Of a DNA stretch of 64,000 nucleotides, positions 1 through 9,820 are shown one piece after another (position 1 is the first letter of the stretch; every line of letters begins with the position of its first letter). The notes beneath the pieces were generated by a model, which ran no database searches, was not told the DNA's origin, and was given only the letters and a program-made list of their open reading frames with translations. Origin of the DNA: Bordetella petrii (GTDB lineage Bacteria > Pseudomonadota > Gammaproteobacteria > Burkholderiales > Burkholderiaceae_B); NCBI RefSeq assembly GCF_017356245.1, contig NZ_JAFMZZ010000001.1, positions 281,073 through 345,072 of the forward strand, in the 5' to 3' direction. A program made the translations under genes and the position numbers.

Positions 1-2
1 AG

Positions 3-557
3 ACGTTCAACGAGTACATCGAAGCCGCGCGCGCCAAGCCGGGCACCATCGACTACGGCTCGACCGGCGTGGGCTCGTCGCCGCATCTGCTGATGGAAGA
101 AATCGCCATCAACGCCAAGGTGAAGCTGAACCACGTGCCGTTCAAGGGCAACGCCGACATGCAGCAGGCGCTGCTGGGCGGGCATATCATGGCGCAAAGC
201 GACGCCACCGGCTGGGACCAGTTCGTGGACGCCGGCAAGATGCGCCTGCTGGTCACCTTTGGCGAACAGCGCACCAAGCGCTGGCCCGACGTGCCCACCG
301 CCCAGGAACTGGGCTACGGGGTGGTGTCCAGCTCGCCGTACGGCCTGGCCGGGCCCGCGGGCATGGATCCGCAGGTGGTGCAAATTCTGCACGACGCCTT
401 CAAGCAGGCCCTGTTCTCGCCGCGCAGCATGGAAGTAATGCAGCAGCTCAACCAGGAACCGGCCTATCGAAGCAGCGCGGACTACCGGGAATGGGCGATC
501 GCCACCTACGCCAAGGACAAGAAGCTGATCGAGCACTTGGGGCTGATGGCCAAGTAA
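3..557 (+). CDS. Bug/TctC-family periplasmic substrate-binding protein, 3' part only
   Basis: The reading frame is open from the left window edge, so the 5' end, including the signal peptide, lies outside. About 184 C-terminal residues are visible. The stretch TIDYGSTGVGSSPHLLMEE followed by HVPFKGNADMQQALLGGHI is the typical second half of tripartite-tricarboxylate-transporter receptors (TctC/Bug family), which bind small carboxylates in the periplasm. The window shows no neighbouring TctA or TctB membrane gene, but these could lie to the left, and orphan Bug receptors are common in Bordetella-like genomes. The ligand cannot be told. A repeat-rich hairpin follows the stop codon. Confidence 0.9.
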   Translation, partial: TFNEYIEAARAKPGTIDYGSTGVGSSPHLLMEEIAINAKVKLNHVPFKGNADMQQALLGGHIMAQSDATGWDQFVDAGKMRLLVTFGEQRTKRWPDVPTAQELGYGVVSSSPYGLAGPAGMDPQVVQILHDAFKQALFSPRSMEVMQQLNQEPAYRSSADYREWAIATYAKDKKLIEHLGLMAK

Positions 558-570
558 CAGCCGCACACCA

Positions 571-620
571 GGTGTCTGACTCGGCTCCAGGTGTCTGACT
601 CCCGCAGGGTGTCAGACACC
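571..620. repeat. Repeated GGTGTCTGAC element forming a hairpin
   Basis: GGTGTCTGAC occurs at 571-580 and again at 590-599, and its exact reverse complement GTCAGACACC is at 611-620. The second and third copies form a perfect 10-bp stem with an 11-nt loop. It lies between two convergent genes, so it may act as a bidirectional transcription stop, although no clear T-tract follows. The unit looks like a dispersed intergenic repeat. Confidence 0.7.
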
Positions 621-639
621 GCTGCATGCCACGGCTGCC

Positions 640-1842
640 TCACTCGTCCGCGAATTCCCACTCGGGAAACGGATCGGGATACGCCATCCACGCATGCGGG
701 CCCTGGGCCATCTCTGCGTCGTCCAGCAGGCACTGGTCCAGCCGGGCGCGCAGGGCGGGCTCGTCCATGGCCATGCCGATCAGCACCAGCTCCTGGCGCG
801 CATCGCCGGTGCCTTCGTGCCAGCGGGCGCGGATGCGGGCGACGGCCTGGGCGTCGTCCGGCCATTGCTCCGGCGGCACCGCGGCCCACCAGCGGCCCGC
901 CAGCCCATGGCGGCAGACGCCGCCCGCCTGCGACCACGAACCGGCCAGGGCCGGGCGGCTGGCCAGCCAGAAATAGCCCTTGGATCGCACCACGCCGGGC
1001 CAGTCGGACTCGATCAAACGATAAAAACGCACGGGATGGAACGGCCGGCGGGCGCGGTAGACGAAACTGCCGATGCCGTATTCCTGGGTTTCCGGCGTGT
1101 GCTCGCCGCGCAATTCCTTCAGCCAGCCCGGCGCCTGCGACGCCTGCGCGAAATCGAACAGGCCCGTATCCAGCACCTGGGCAAGCGGCACGCGGCCGAA
1201 TTCCGCATGCACGATGCGCGCGCGCGGGTTCAGGCGCCGCAGAATGGCCGCCAGCCGCGCGCGCGCATCGCTGTCGACCAGGTCGATCTTGTTCACCACG
1301 ATGACATCGCAGAACTCGACCTGCTCGATCAACAGATCGACCACCGTGCGCTCGTCTGCTTCGCCCAGCGACTCGCCGCGCGCCTGCAGGCTGTCGTGCG
1401 AGCTGTAGTCGCGCAGGAAGTGACAGGCGTCCACCACGGTAACCATGGTGTCCAGCCGCGCCACATCCGACAGGCTGCGGCCCGATTCATCAGCAAACGT
1501 GAATGTCTCGGCCACCGGCAGCGGCTCGGATATGCCGGTGGACTCAATCACCAACTGGTCGAAGCAGCCTTCATGCGCCAATCGGCTGACTTCCAGCAGC
1601 AAGTCTTCCCGCAGCGTGCAGCAGATACAGCCGTTGCTCATCTCGACCAGCTTTTCTTCCGTGCGCGACAGCCCGGCCCCGCCCTGGCGCACCAGCTCGG
1701 CGTCGATATTCACCTCGCTCATGTCGTTGACGATCACCGCCACGCGGCGGCCTTCGCGGTTGTTCAGAATGTGGTTCAGCAAGGTGGTCTTGCCGGCTCC
1801 CAGGAAGCCGGACAGGACGGTGACGGGAAGTTTTGCGGTCAT
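640..1842 (-). CDS. COG0523 (CobW/ZigA-like) GTP-binding metal chaperone
   Basis: A 400-residue G3E-family GTPase. The Walker A motif GFLGAGKTT is at residues 12-20, the metal-binding GCICC motif at 71-75 and the NKID guanine-specificity motif near 180. A C-terminal CobW_C-type domain (around [20 protein letters not shown]) follows. Family members use GTP hydrolysis to deliver metal, usually zinc, to client enzymes under starvation. A Zur-like palindrome lies about 40 bp upstream of the start, which strongly favours a zinc role over cobalamin synthesis, and no cob genes are nearby. The ATG start gives the normal N-terminus directly before the P-loop. Confidence 0.92.
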   Translation of the reverse strand: MTAKLPVTVLSGFLGAGKTTLLNHILNNREGRRVAVIVNDMSEVNIDAELVRQGGAGLSRTEEKLVEMSNGCICCTLREDLLLEVSRLAHEGCFDQLVIESTGISEPLPVAETFTFADESGRSLSDVARLDTMVTVVDACHFLRDYSSHDSLQARGESLGEADERTVVDLLIEQVEFCDVIVVNKIDLVDSDARARLAAILRRLNPRARIVHAEFGRVPLAQVLDTGLFDFAQASQAPGWLKELRGEHTPETQEYGIGSFVYRARRPFHPVRFYRLIESDWPGVVRSKGYFWLASRPALAGSWSQAGGVCRHGLAGRWWAAVPPEQWPDDAQAVARIRARWHEGTGDARQELVLIGMAMDEPALRARLDQCLLDDAEMAQGPHAWMAYPDPFPEWEFADE

Positions 1843-1883
1843 GGGGAAACAGGAACAAGAATGGGCTGGATCTATTTTGATAT

Positions 1884-1896
1884 GTTATATCATAAC
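1884..1896. promoter_or_regulatory. Zur-like operator
   Basis: GTTAT-ATC-ATAAC is a perfect inverted repeat matching the core of the proteobacterial Zur box (GTTATAWTATAAC style). It lies about 42 bp upstream of the minus-strand COG0523 GTPase, embedded in an AT-rich patch unlike the surrounding GC-rich DNA. The site call is from sequence; the regulator assignment is inferred from family knowledge. Confidence 0.75.
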
Positions 1897-2049
1897 TAAA
1901 TCTGGCCTGGCCTATCGGCCTGGCCGGCCGCGCTGCGGTATAACTGCCCATCCATACGTCATTTGTGCCATGCCCGAACCGCTGCTGCTGCCCCGCGCGC
2001 AATCCCTTGACGCTCGCCCGCTGATCGCGGTGCCGGCCGCAGGCAGCGC

Positions 2050-2952
2050 ATGACGCCTTCCGCCGCCACCGATCGCGACGGCCTGGCGCCCGCATGGCTG
2101 AAATACGCCCCGGCGCTGTTCCTGCTGCTGTGGTCGTGCGGCTTCGTCTTCCTGAAGCTGGGCCTGGCCTATGCCGACCCGATGACCTTTCTGGCGCTGC
2201 GCTATGCGTGCGTGGTGGCGCTGGTGGGCATCGCGTTCCTGTGGCTGAGGCCCGCGCTGCCGGCCACGCCGCGCGCCTGGATGCACCTGGCCATGGTCGG
2301 CCTGTTCCTGCAGGCCGGCTACTTCGCCTTTACCTATCTCAGCCTGAAATTCGGCCTGTCGGCCGGCGCCGTGGCCCTGATCACATCGCAGCAGCCCATC
2401 CTGGTCGGCCTGCTGGCGCCGGCGCTGGCCGGCGAGCGCGTCGGCCCGCGCCATTGGGCCGGGCTGCTGCTGGGCGTGGCCGGCGCCGCGCTGGTGATCC
2501 TGGCGAAATCGTCGATCGGCACGGCATCGGCCGCAGGCCTGCTATTCGCCGTGCTGGCGCTGCTGTCCATGGTGGCCGGCACCCTGTGGGAAAAGCGCCA
2601 TGGCAGCGACACACACCCGCTGACCGCCAACCTGGTGCAGTATTCCGTGGGCCTGGCCGTGTCGGCGCCGCTGGCGCTGCTGCTCGAACCCATGCGCATC
2701 GACTGGACGCCCGCGCTGTTCGGCTCGCTGGCCTATCTGGTGCTGTGCAATTCGCTGATCGCCATTACCCTGCTGCTGGCCATGATCCGGCATGGCAAGG
2801 CCTCGCGCGTATCGGCGCTGTTCTTTCTGGTGCCGCCCACCACCGCCGTCATTGCGTTCCTGGTGCTGGGCGAGACCATCCCGCCGCTGGCCTGGCCAGG
2901 CATGCTGCTGGCCGTGGCCGGCATCTATCTGGTGATGCGCAAGCGGCCCTGA
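2050..2952 (+). CDS. DMT-superfamily (EamA) transporter
   Basis: A 300-residue inner-membrane protein with about ten hydrophobic helices in two EamA repeats. The first starts near residue 20 (FLLLWSCGFVFLKLGLAYADP) and the second near 160 (LLFAVLALLSMVAGTLWEKR). Such proteins export amino acids or other metabolites, but the substrate cannot be read from sequence. It is transcribed divergently from the metal-chaperone GTPase, across about 200 bp containing the Zur-like box. That box is nearer the GTPase, and whether it also controls this gene is open. No strong ribosome-binding site precedes the ATG. Confidence 0.85.
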   Translation: MTPSAATDRDGLAPAWLKYAPALFLLLWSCGFVFLKLGLAYADPMTFLALRYACVVALVGIAFLWLRPALPATPRAWMHLAMVGLFLQAGYFAFTYLSLKFGLSAGAVALITSQQPILVGLLAPALAGERVGPRHWAGLLLGVAGAALVILAKSSIGTASAAGLLFAVLALLSMVAGTLWEKRHGSDTHPLTANLVQYSVGLAVSAPLALLLEPMRIDWTPALFGSLAYLVLCNSLIAITLLLAMIRHGKASRVSALFFLVPPTTAVIAFLVLGETIPPLAWPGMLLAVAGIYLVMRKRP

Positions 2953-3054
2953 CACGGCCGCGGCGGCGCGAAATCCAGCTGCCCGTAAGGAAGCCGCAAC
3001 AAAGCCCCCCTAGTCTGTTCGCTCTTGAGAAAACCCGAACAGAACCCGGACAAC

Positions 3055-4899
<1,845 letters not shown>

Positions 4900-4933
4900 A
4901 GCGCGCGTACGGCGCGCCGGCGGACACGCAATA

Positions 4934-6160
4934 CTAGTCCGCCGCGCCGCGTCCGCGCGAAGCCGCCCAGAACGACAGCTGGCCCAACACCCCCGCGCCG
5001 GACAGCACCAGCGCGGTGGACAGGGCGGGCGACCCGCCCAGCCCGGCCAGGGCCGTGCACAGGGCCCCCACCGCCATCTGCACCGCGCCGTACAGGCCCG
5101 ATGCCGAGCCGATCACCGTGGGGTTCACGCTCACCGCCAGCGTCAGCGCGGTGGGCCCGGCCACGCCGGCGCCCAGCGTGTAGAAGAACATCGAGACGAT
5201 GATCGGCGCCACGGTGGCGTGGCCCGACAGCACCAACGCCAGCAAGACCACCGCCGCCGCCGCGCTGAACAGGTTGCCCCCCACCAGCAGGCGGTCCAGC
5301 GGCACCTTGCCGATCAGGCGCGTCGTCAACACGCTTCCCAGCCATACGCCGGACACCAGCACGGCCAGGTACAGGCCGACCTCGTCGGCCGGGCGATGCA
5401 GCTGGTTCACGAAGATGAACGGCGCCGAGGCCACGAAGGCGAACATCGACGTCGTGGCGCAGCCGCCCCCCACCGCATAGCCCAGGAACTGGCGCGAGGC
5501 CAGCAGCTGGCGGTAGTGGCGCGCCAGCGTGGCGGCGGTGATGCGCGCCGCGGTCGCGCCGGTCTCGGGCAGCAGGCGCCAGGCAAACATGAAATTCACC
5601 ACGCCCAGCACGCACAAGACGAACAGCACGGCCCGCCATCCCAGCGTGGCAGCCAGCGCGCCGCCCACGATCGGGGCGATGCCGGGCGCCACCGTCACCA
5701 TCAGGTTCATCAGCGCCAGGCGCTTGGCCGCCTCGGAAGGCGCCGCGGTATCGCGCACCATGGCCCGGCCCAGCACCAGCCCGGCGCACCCGCCCAGCGC
5801 CTGGAACAGGCGCGCGGCAATCAAGGCATAGACCTGCGGCGCCAGCGCGGCGGCCAGGCCGGCCACCGTATAGATGGCCAGCCCCACCATCAGCACGCGG
5901 CGGCGTCCGTAGCGGTCGGACAACGGGCCGTAGATCAGCTGGCCCACCGCCAGCCCGATGATGTACAGGCTGACCGTCATCTGCATGGCGCCGTTGCCGG
6001 CGTTCAGGTCGCGGCCGGCCATCGCCAGCGCGGGCACGAAGATGTGCATGGCCAGCGTGCCGCTGAAAGTGAACAGCGCCAGCAGCCACAGCGGCACATG
6101 CGGCGGCGGATTGCCCTCGTCGGGGAAGCTGTCCGCCAGGGTCTGCGCGCCGGCCGTCAT
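4934..6160 (-). CDS. Bcr/CflA-like MFS drug efflux transporter
   Basis: A 408-residue, 12-helix major facilitator. The motif GQLIYGPLSDRYGRRRVLM (loop 2-3 signature) and the helix-4/5 block LFQALGGCAGLVLGRAMVRD are typical of the Bcr/CflA branch, proton-driven exporters of chloramphenicol, bicyclomycin or other small molecules. The ATG overlaps the stop of the upstream MarR gene by 4 bp (6157-6160), so the two are translationally coupled and form a regulator-exporter operon. A frame opening further upstream only reads through the MarR gene and is not real. The substrate is unknown. Confidence 0.88.
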   Translation of the reverse strand: MTAGAQTLADSFPDEGNPPPHVPLWLLALFTFSGTLAMHIFVPALAMAGRDLNAGNGAMQMTVSLYIIGLAVGQLIYGPLSDRYGRRRVLMVGLAIYTVAGLAAALAPQVYALIAARLFQALGGCAGLVLGRAMVRDTAAPSEAAKRLALMNLMVTVAPGIAPIVGGALAATLGWRAVLFVLCVLGVVNFMFAWRLLPETGATAARITAATLARHYRQLLASRQFLGYAVGGGCATTSMFAFVASAPFIFVNQLHRPADEVGLYLAVLVSGVWLGSVLTTRLIGKVPLDRLLVGGNLFSAAAAVVLLALVLSGHATVAPIIVSMFFYTLGAGVAGPTALTLAVSVNPTVIGSASGLYGAVQMAVGALCTALAGLGGSPALSTALVLSGAGVLGQLSFWAASRGRGAAD

Positions 6161-6609
6161 GGCGCGGCTCCCGCGCTGTCGGCTTCCAGCGCCGCGCACA
6201 GCTGCGTCACCAGGCGCAGCGCGCGCCGCAGCTCGGCATCGGGAATATCGCACATGGCGCCATCGCGCACTTCCTTGGCCACGCGCTCGACCTGCGCCAC
6301 GGTGGCCTGCCCGCGCGCGGTCAGCACGATGGCCTTGGCGCGCCGGTCCTGGTCTTCTTCCTTGCGCTGCACCAGCCCCGCCGCCTGCAGGGCGTCGATC
6401 AGCCGCACCACCGATGAACTGTCCAGGCCCAGCGAGGCGGCCAGGTCTTTCTGCCGCATGGGCAAGGGTGATCTGGACAGGCGCAGCAGCGGCAGCCAGG
6501 TGGCCTCGGTCAGGCCGTAGGGCTGCAGGCGCCGGTCGACCGCGCGGCGCATGCTGCGCGCCGCCTGCGCCACCGACGAAGCGAACTCGGCGCGTAAAGA
6601 ATCGGTCAT
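6157..6609 (-). CDS. MarR-family transcriptional regulator
   Basis: A 150-residue winged-helix protein. The recognition region QKDLAASLGLDSSSVVRLIDALQAAGLVQRKEEDQDRRAKAIVLT is a full MarR helix-turn-helix plus wing with the conserved DxRR. It is the first gene of a two-gene operon with the MFS exporter, consistent with a repressor released by an exported compound. A near-perfect palindrome 25-43 bp upstream of its start is the likely autoregulatory operator. Confidence 0.9.
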   Translation of the reverse strand: MTDSLRAEFASSVAQAARSMRRAVDRRLQPYGLTEATWLPLLRLSRSPLPMRQKDLAASLGLDSSSVVRLIDALQAAGLVQRKEEDQDRRAKAIVLTARGQATVAQVERVAKEVRDGAMCDIPDAELRRALRLVTQLCAALEADSAGAAP

Positions 6610-6633
6610 GGGACTCGTCGCAAAATAAATGAC

Positions 6634-6652
6634 ATATCAATTAATTGTATAT
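6634..6652. promoter_or_regulatory. Probable MarR operator
   Basis: The 19-mer ATATCAATTAATTGTATAT is centred on the perfect palindrome CAATTAATTG with near-symmetrical flanks. It is the only AT-rich patch between the MarR gene start (6609) and the end of the glycosylase gene (6688), so it should overlap the promoter of the MarR-MFS operon. Confidence 0.7.
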
Positions 6653-6687
6653 CATCGATTCTCCCGCTTCCACCGGACGGCCCGCGC

Positions 6688-7302
6688 CTACAGGCGGGCG
6701 GCCTGCCCCAGGGCATGCACGATGGCCTCGAAGGCGCGCTGGCGTGCCTCGGGATCGGGCGCCCGCAGGGCGAACGAGGGATGGTAAGTCGGGATCACGG
6801 CCAGGCCATCGTGCTCCAGCGTCTGGCCCAATACCGGCGTCAAGGCCATCGCCTTGGCCTGCATCACGGAGTGCAGGGCCGTGGCGCCCAGCGCCACCAC
6901 CACGCGCGGCCGTATCTCGCGCAACTCGTCTTCCAGCCAGTAATGGCAGGCCTCGATCTCGCGCTGCGCCGGCGTCTTGTGCATGCGGCGCTTGCCGCGC
7001 GCCTGCCATTTGAAGTGCTTGACGGCGTTGGTGACATACACCGCCTTGCGCGGCACGCCCGCCGCCTGCAGCGCGCGGTCCAGCAAGGCGCCCGCCGGCC
7101 CAACAAAAGGCTGGCCGGCCAGGTCTTCCTTGTCGCCCGGCTGTTCGCCCACCAGCATGATGCGCGCCGAACGCCCGCCCTGCCTCGCGACGGCCTGCGT
7201 GGCGTCGCGCCACAGGCCGCAGCGGCGGCAGTCCTGCAGCCGCTCCGGTTGCTGGCCGGGGTCGACGTCGCCGGGCGCGCCGCGCCCGTTCGATGCATGC
7301 AT
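6688..7302 (-). CDS. udgX: UdgX-type uracil-DNA glycosylase
   Basis: A 204-residue uracil-DNA glycosylase superfamily member. The motif GEQPGDKEDLAGQPFVGPAG (residues 52-71) and the inserted loop GKRRMH (103-108, His108) are diagnostic of UdgX. In that subgroup this loop histidine forms a covalent bond with the deoxyribose after uracil release, unlike ordinary UDGs. CxxC at residues 25-28 and a third Cys at 119 fit the family's iron-sulfur cluster ligands. The C-terminal motif 2 region is IPTYHPSFALR. The ATG at 7302 has an AGGAG at good spacing; longer versions start in sequence not typical of the family. It stands alone between the MarR operator and a divergent small lipoprotein gene. Confidence 0.87.
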   Translation of the reverse strand: MHASNGRGAPGDVDPGQQPERLQDCRRCGLWRDATQAVARQGGRSARIMLVGEQPGDKEDLAGQPFVGPAGALLDRALQAAGVPRKAVYVTNAVKHFKWQARGKRRMHKTPAQREIEACHYWLEDELREIRPRVVVALGATALHSVMQAKAMALTPVLGQTLEHDGLAVIPTYHPSFALRAPDPEARQRAFEAIVHALGQAARL

Positions 7303-7511
7303 GTCCTGCTCCTGTCGCGCGGCAGGCGCCGGCCGCCCGCCATGCCAGGCCTGCGCAAGCGGCATGCCGCGCCGCCCCTGCGCGCGGCGGCAACGCCGGA
7401 ATTTACAAAGCTGGCAATTACTACCGCGCGCCCCGGCCGCCTCCCCCCGGGCGGCGCACCCCGGCACGCCACGTGCTGTCGGAACAGTGCCCTATTGAAC
7501 AGGAGGTTGTT

Positions 7512-7718
7512 ATGAAACTCAGCATGCTTGCCCTGCCCTTTGTCGCCGCCAGCCTGGTTCTGGCGGGCTGCAGCAGCCATCGCGACCACCGCAGCGACCC
7601 TGCATACGAAAGCCCGCAGACGCAGGGCACCGCACCGCCCCCGCCGCCCGCCAGCATGCCGGACAACAACAGCAACACACCGGGCACGCAATATCCCGCC
7701 ACTGGCGGCAGCCACTGA
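7512..7718 (+). CDS. Small Pro-rich lipoprotein
   Basis: A 68-residue predicted outer- or inner-membrane lipoprotein. The signal peptide MKLSMLALPFVAASLVLAGC places the lipidated Cys at residue 20. The mature part is short, with a run of six prolines, then Asn/Ser and Gly, and no folded domain. The start is fixed by a perfect AGGAGGT (7501-7507) five bases before ATG. Conserved small lipoproteins like this are common in Bordetella-type genomes; the function is unknown. Confidence 0.78.
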   Translation: MKLSMLALPFVAASLVLAGCSSHRDHRSDPAYESPQTQGTAPPPPPASMPDNNSNTPGTQYPATGGSH

Positions 7719-7817
7719 ACCCCGCACCGCCCCGCCGGCCGCCGTCCCGTGCGGCCGGCGCCCGCTGGAGATCATCAGCTACGATAGGCAGGTCTTGTTT
7801 CCCAACAAAGGACCGCA

Positions 7818-8525
7818 ATGGCTGACCTCGGCGACTTTCCCATCACCCGCAAATGGCCGGCGCGCGACCCCGGGCGCATCCAGCTGTATTCGCTGCCCAC
7901 GCCCAACGGCGTCAAGGTTTCGATCATGCTCGAAGAAACGGGCCTGCCCTACGAGCCGCACCGCGTGTCGTTCGATACGCAAGACCAGATGTCGACAGAG
8001 TTCCTGTCGCTCAACCCCAACAACAAGATCCCGGCCATCCTCGATCCGAACGGCCCCGGCGGCAAGCCGATGGCCTTGTTCGAGTCCGGCGCGATACTGC
8101 TGTACCTGGCCGACAAGAGCGGCCGGTTCATCCCGCAGGACGCGGCGGGCCGCTACCAGGCCCTGCAATGGCTGATGTTCCAGATGGCCGGCGTGGGCCC
8201 CATGTTCGGGCAGCTGGGGTTCTTCAACAAATTCGCCGGCAAAGACTACGAAGACAAGCGCCCGCGCGATCGCTACGTGGCCGAATCGAAGCGCCTGCTG
8301 AAGGTGCTGGAAGGCCGTCTGGTGGACCGCACCTGGATCATGGGCGACGACTACAGCATCGTCGACATCGCCACCTTCCCGTGGGTGCGCAACCTGATCG
8401 GCTTCTATGAAGCGGGCGACCTGGTGGGCATCGGCGACTATCCCAGCGTGCTGCGCGCGCTGGATGCCTTCCTGGCGCGCCCGGCCGTCAAGCGCGGGCT
8501 GGAAATCCCCGCGGCCGGCGGCTAA
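7818..8525 (+). CDS. Glutathione S-transferase family protein (YfcG/YghU-like)
   Basis: A 235-residue GST. The N-terminal thioredoxin fold starts at LYSLPTPNGVKVSIMLEETGLPYE, with the TPNG motif typical of the nu-class disulfide-bond reductases YfcG/YghU. ESGAILLYLADK supplies the glutathione-binding Glu-Ser. The C-terminal helical domain follows, with the N-capping SIVDIATFPW motif. It probably acts as a glutathione-dependent disulfide or peroxide reductase in the cytosol. It ends convergently with the next minus-strand gene, the two stop codons overlapping. Confidence 0.88.
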   Translation: MADLGDFPITRKWPARDPGRIQLYSLPTPNGVKVSIMLEETGLPYEPHRVSFDTQDQMSTEFLSLNPNNKIPAILDPNGPGGKPMALFESGAILLYLADKSGRFIPQDAAGRYQALQWLMFQMAGVGPMFGQLGFFNKFAGKDYEDKRPRDRYVAESKRLLKVLEGRLVDRTWIMGDDYSIVDIATFPWVRNLIGFYEAGDLVGIGDYPSVLRALDAFLARPAVKRGLEIPAAGG

Positions 8526-9142
8526 GGCACGAACGCAAAGCCATCCAGCCAGGCGCGCAGCTGCTGCAGCGCCTGGTCCCGCGCGAACGGCGGCGTGGCC
8601 GGCGGGCTGTATACCTGCGGATTCACGCCGTACACCATCAGATCCAGCGCGTAGCAGCGGCCGGCATGCACCGTGCGATAGGCCTCGACCACCAGGTAAT
8701 GGCTCATGGCCGCGTCCTGCGCGCGAAAGCGCGTGTAGCCGATACCGTTGACCGACACTTTGCCGGCCTCGCCCGCCATGCCTTGCGGCGGCTGCGCGCA
8801 CTGCCGCACTTCCTGCGCCGCTTCGCTGACGCCGATGCGCAGTTCGGCCGAGGTGATGCGGTTCGACCCCGGCAGCACCAGGGCCAGGCGCGGCGCGCCC
8901 TGGCTGCCGGGGCCTGCATAGGCCTTCCAGCTGTCCGAGGCCAGGTAGCCGCCCGCGAAATCCGGCCGCGCCGTCACGCCCGGAGGAATCCGCATGCGAA
9001 AGCCGTACTGGCTGTCGGTATGGACGGCCGCCGCTTGCGGCGCGGCGGAACCCGTCCGCGGCGCAGGGGCATCGCCATGCGTGCCGCAGCCGGCCAGCAC
9101 GGCGGCCATCGTCAACAAGGTATAAGCAGCAAGGCGCGGCAC
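8522..9142 (-). CDS. Hypothetical lipoprotein
   Basis: A 206-residue predicted lipoprotein. A short hydrophobic stretch ending in VLAGC places the lipid Cys near residue 18. The mature part (DSQYGFRMRIPPGVTARPDF ... AQQLRAWLDGFAFVP-like C-terminus) has no motif I recognise. The start is inferred as a GTG with GGAGA six bases upstream, which gives a compact signal peptide; longer upstream versions lack one. It is transcribed divergently from the MarR gene at 9288. Function unknown. Confidence 0.65.
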   Translation of the reverse strand: MPRLAAYTLLTMAAVLAGCGTHGDAPAPRTGSAAPQAAAVHTDSQYGFRMRIPPGVTARPDFAGGYLASDSWKAYAGPGSQGAPRLALVLPGSNRITSAELRIGVSEAAQEVRQCAQPPQGMAGEAGKVSVNGIGYTRFRAQDAAMSHYLVVEAYRTVHAGRCYALDLMVYGVNPQVYSPPATPPFARDQALQQLRAWLDGFAFVP

Positions 9143-9287
9143 GGCCGTTCTCCGTTCTGGATTCTTCCCACAGCATACCGGAGCCCGCGCCGGCCGCCCG
9201 ATTGCCGCCCGGCGCGGCTGGCGCCCCTGGCCGCAGGTTTGATACCCTCTTGCGGCAACCCCGCGCCCGCCACAAGGAACCCCTGCC

Positions 9288-9731
9288 ATGCCCTCCGACG
9301 CGCCCGATCTGTGGTTTTCATTCGTACGCGCCCATCGCCTGATGGTCCGCGAGATCGAACGGCGCCTGGCTGAAGCCGGCCTGCCCGCGTACGCCTGGTA
9401 CGACGCGCTGTGGGGCCTGGAAAGCGGCCCGGGCGGCAAGCGCCGCATGCACGAACTGGCCGACGTACTGGCCATCGAACGCTACAACCTCACGCGCCTG
9501 ATCGACCGCCTGGAACAAGAAGGCCTGGTCACCCGCGCCCGCTCGGCTCAGGACGGCCGCGCCGCCTACGCCACCATCACGCGCGAAGGCCGCGCGCTGC
9601 GCAAGAAAATGTGGAAGGTCTACCAGGCCGCCGTGGCCGACCTGTTCCTGGCCCGCTTCGACGCCGGCGAGCAGGCCCGTTTCGCCGCCGCCCTGGACCA
9701 CGCCGCGCAAGCCGCCCGCCTGTCCGGCTGA
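9288..9731 (+). CDS. MarR-family transcriptional regulator
   Basis: A 147-residue MarR protein. The helix-turn-helix and wing (MHELADVLAIERYNLTRLIDRLEQEGLVTRARSAQDGRAAYATIT) are intact, and the family's DxRxxY appears as QDGRAAY. It precedes a GST and an SMR exporter on the same strand. Two identical palindromes in the 90-bp gap before the GST are good candidates for its operator, so it probably controls the detoxification pair downstream. Confidence 0.88.
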   Translation: MPSDAPDLWFSFVRAHRLMVREIERRLAEAGLPAYAWYDALWGLESGPGGKRRMHELADVLAIERYNLTRLIDRLEQEGLVTRARSAQDGRAAYATITREGRALRKKMWKVYQAAVADLFLARFDAGEQARFAAALDHAAQAARLSG

Positions 9732-9777
9732 TATCTGCCCACGTTCCCCTTGCGCCATTTTTCTTTCGGCTATAGAG

Positions 9778-9804
9778 TTGCAATTGCAACGATTGCAATT
9801 GCAA
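9778..9804. promoter_or_regulatory. Tandem palindromic operator
   Basis: The perfect palindrome TTGCAATTGCAA occurs twice, at 9778-9789 and 9793-9804, 15 bp apart centre to centre. It lies directly upstream of the GST gene start at 9821 and downstream of the MarR gene. This is the likely binding site of the MarR protein encoded just before it, with two dimers bound side by side. Confidence 0.75.
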
Positions 9805-9820
9805 CTTAAAGGACATCGGA

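Noticed and set aside
3025..3054. TTG start ten codons upstream of the choice-of-anchor lipoprotein
   Set aside because: The ATG at 3055 directly begins a lipoprotein signal peptide; the extension would place charged residues before it.
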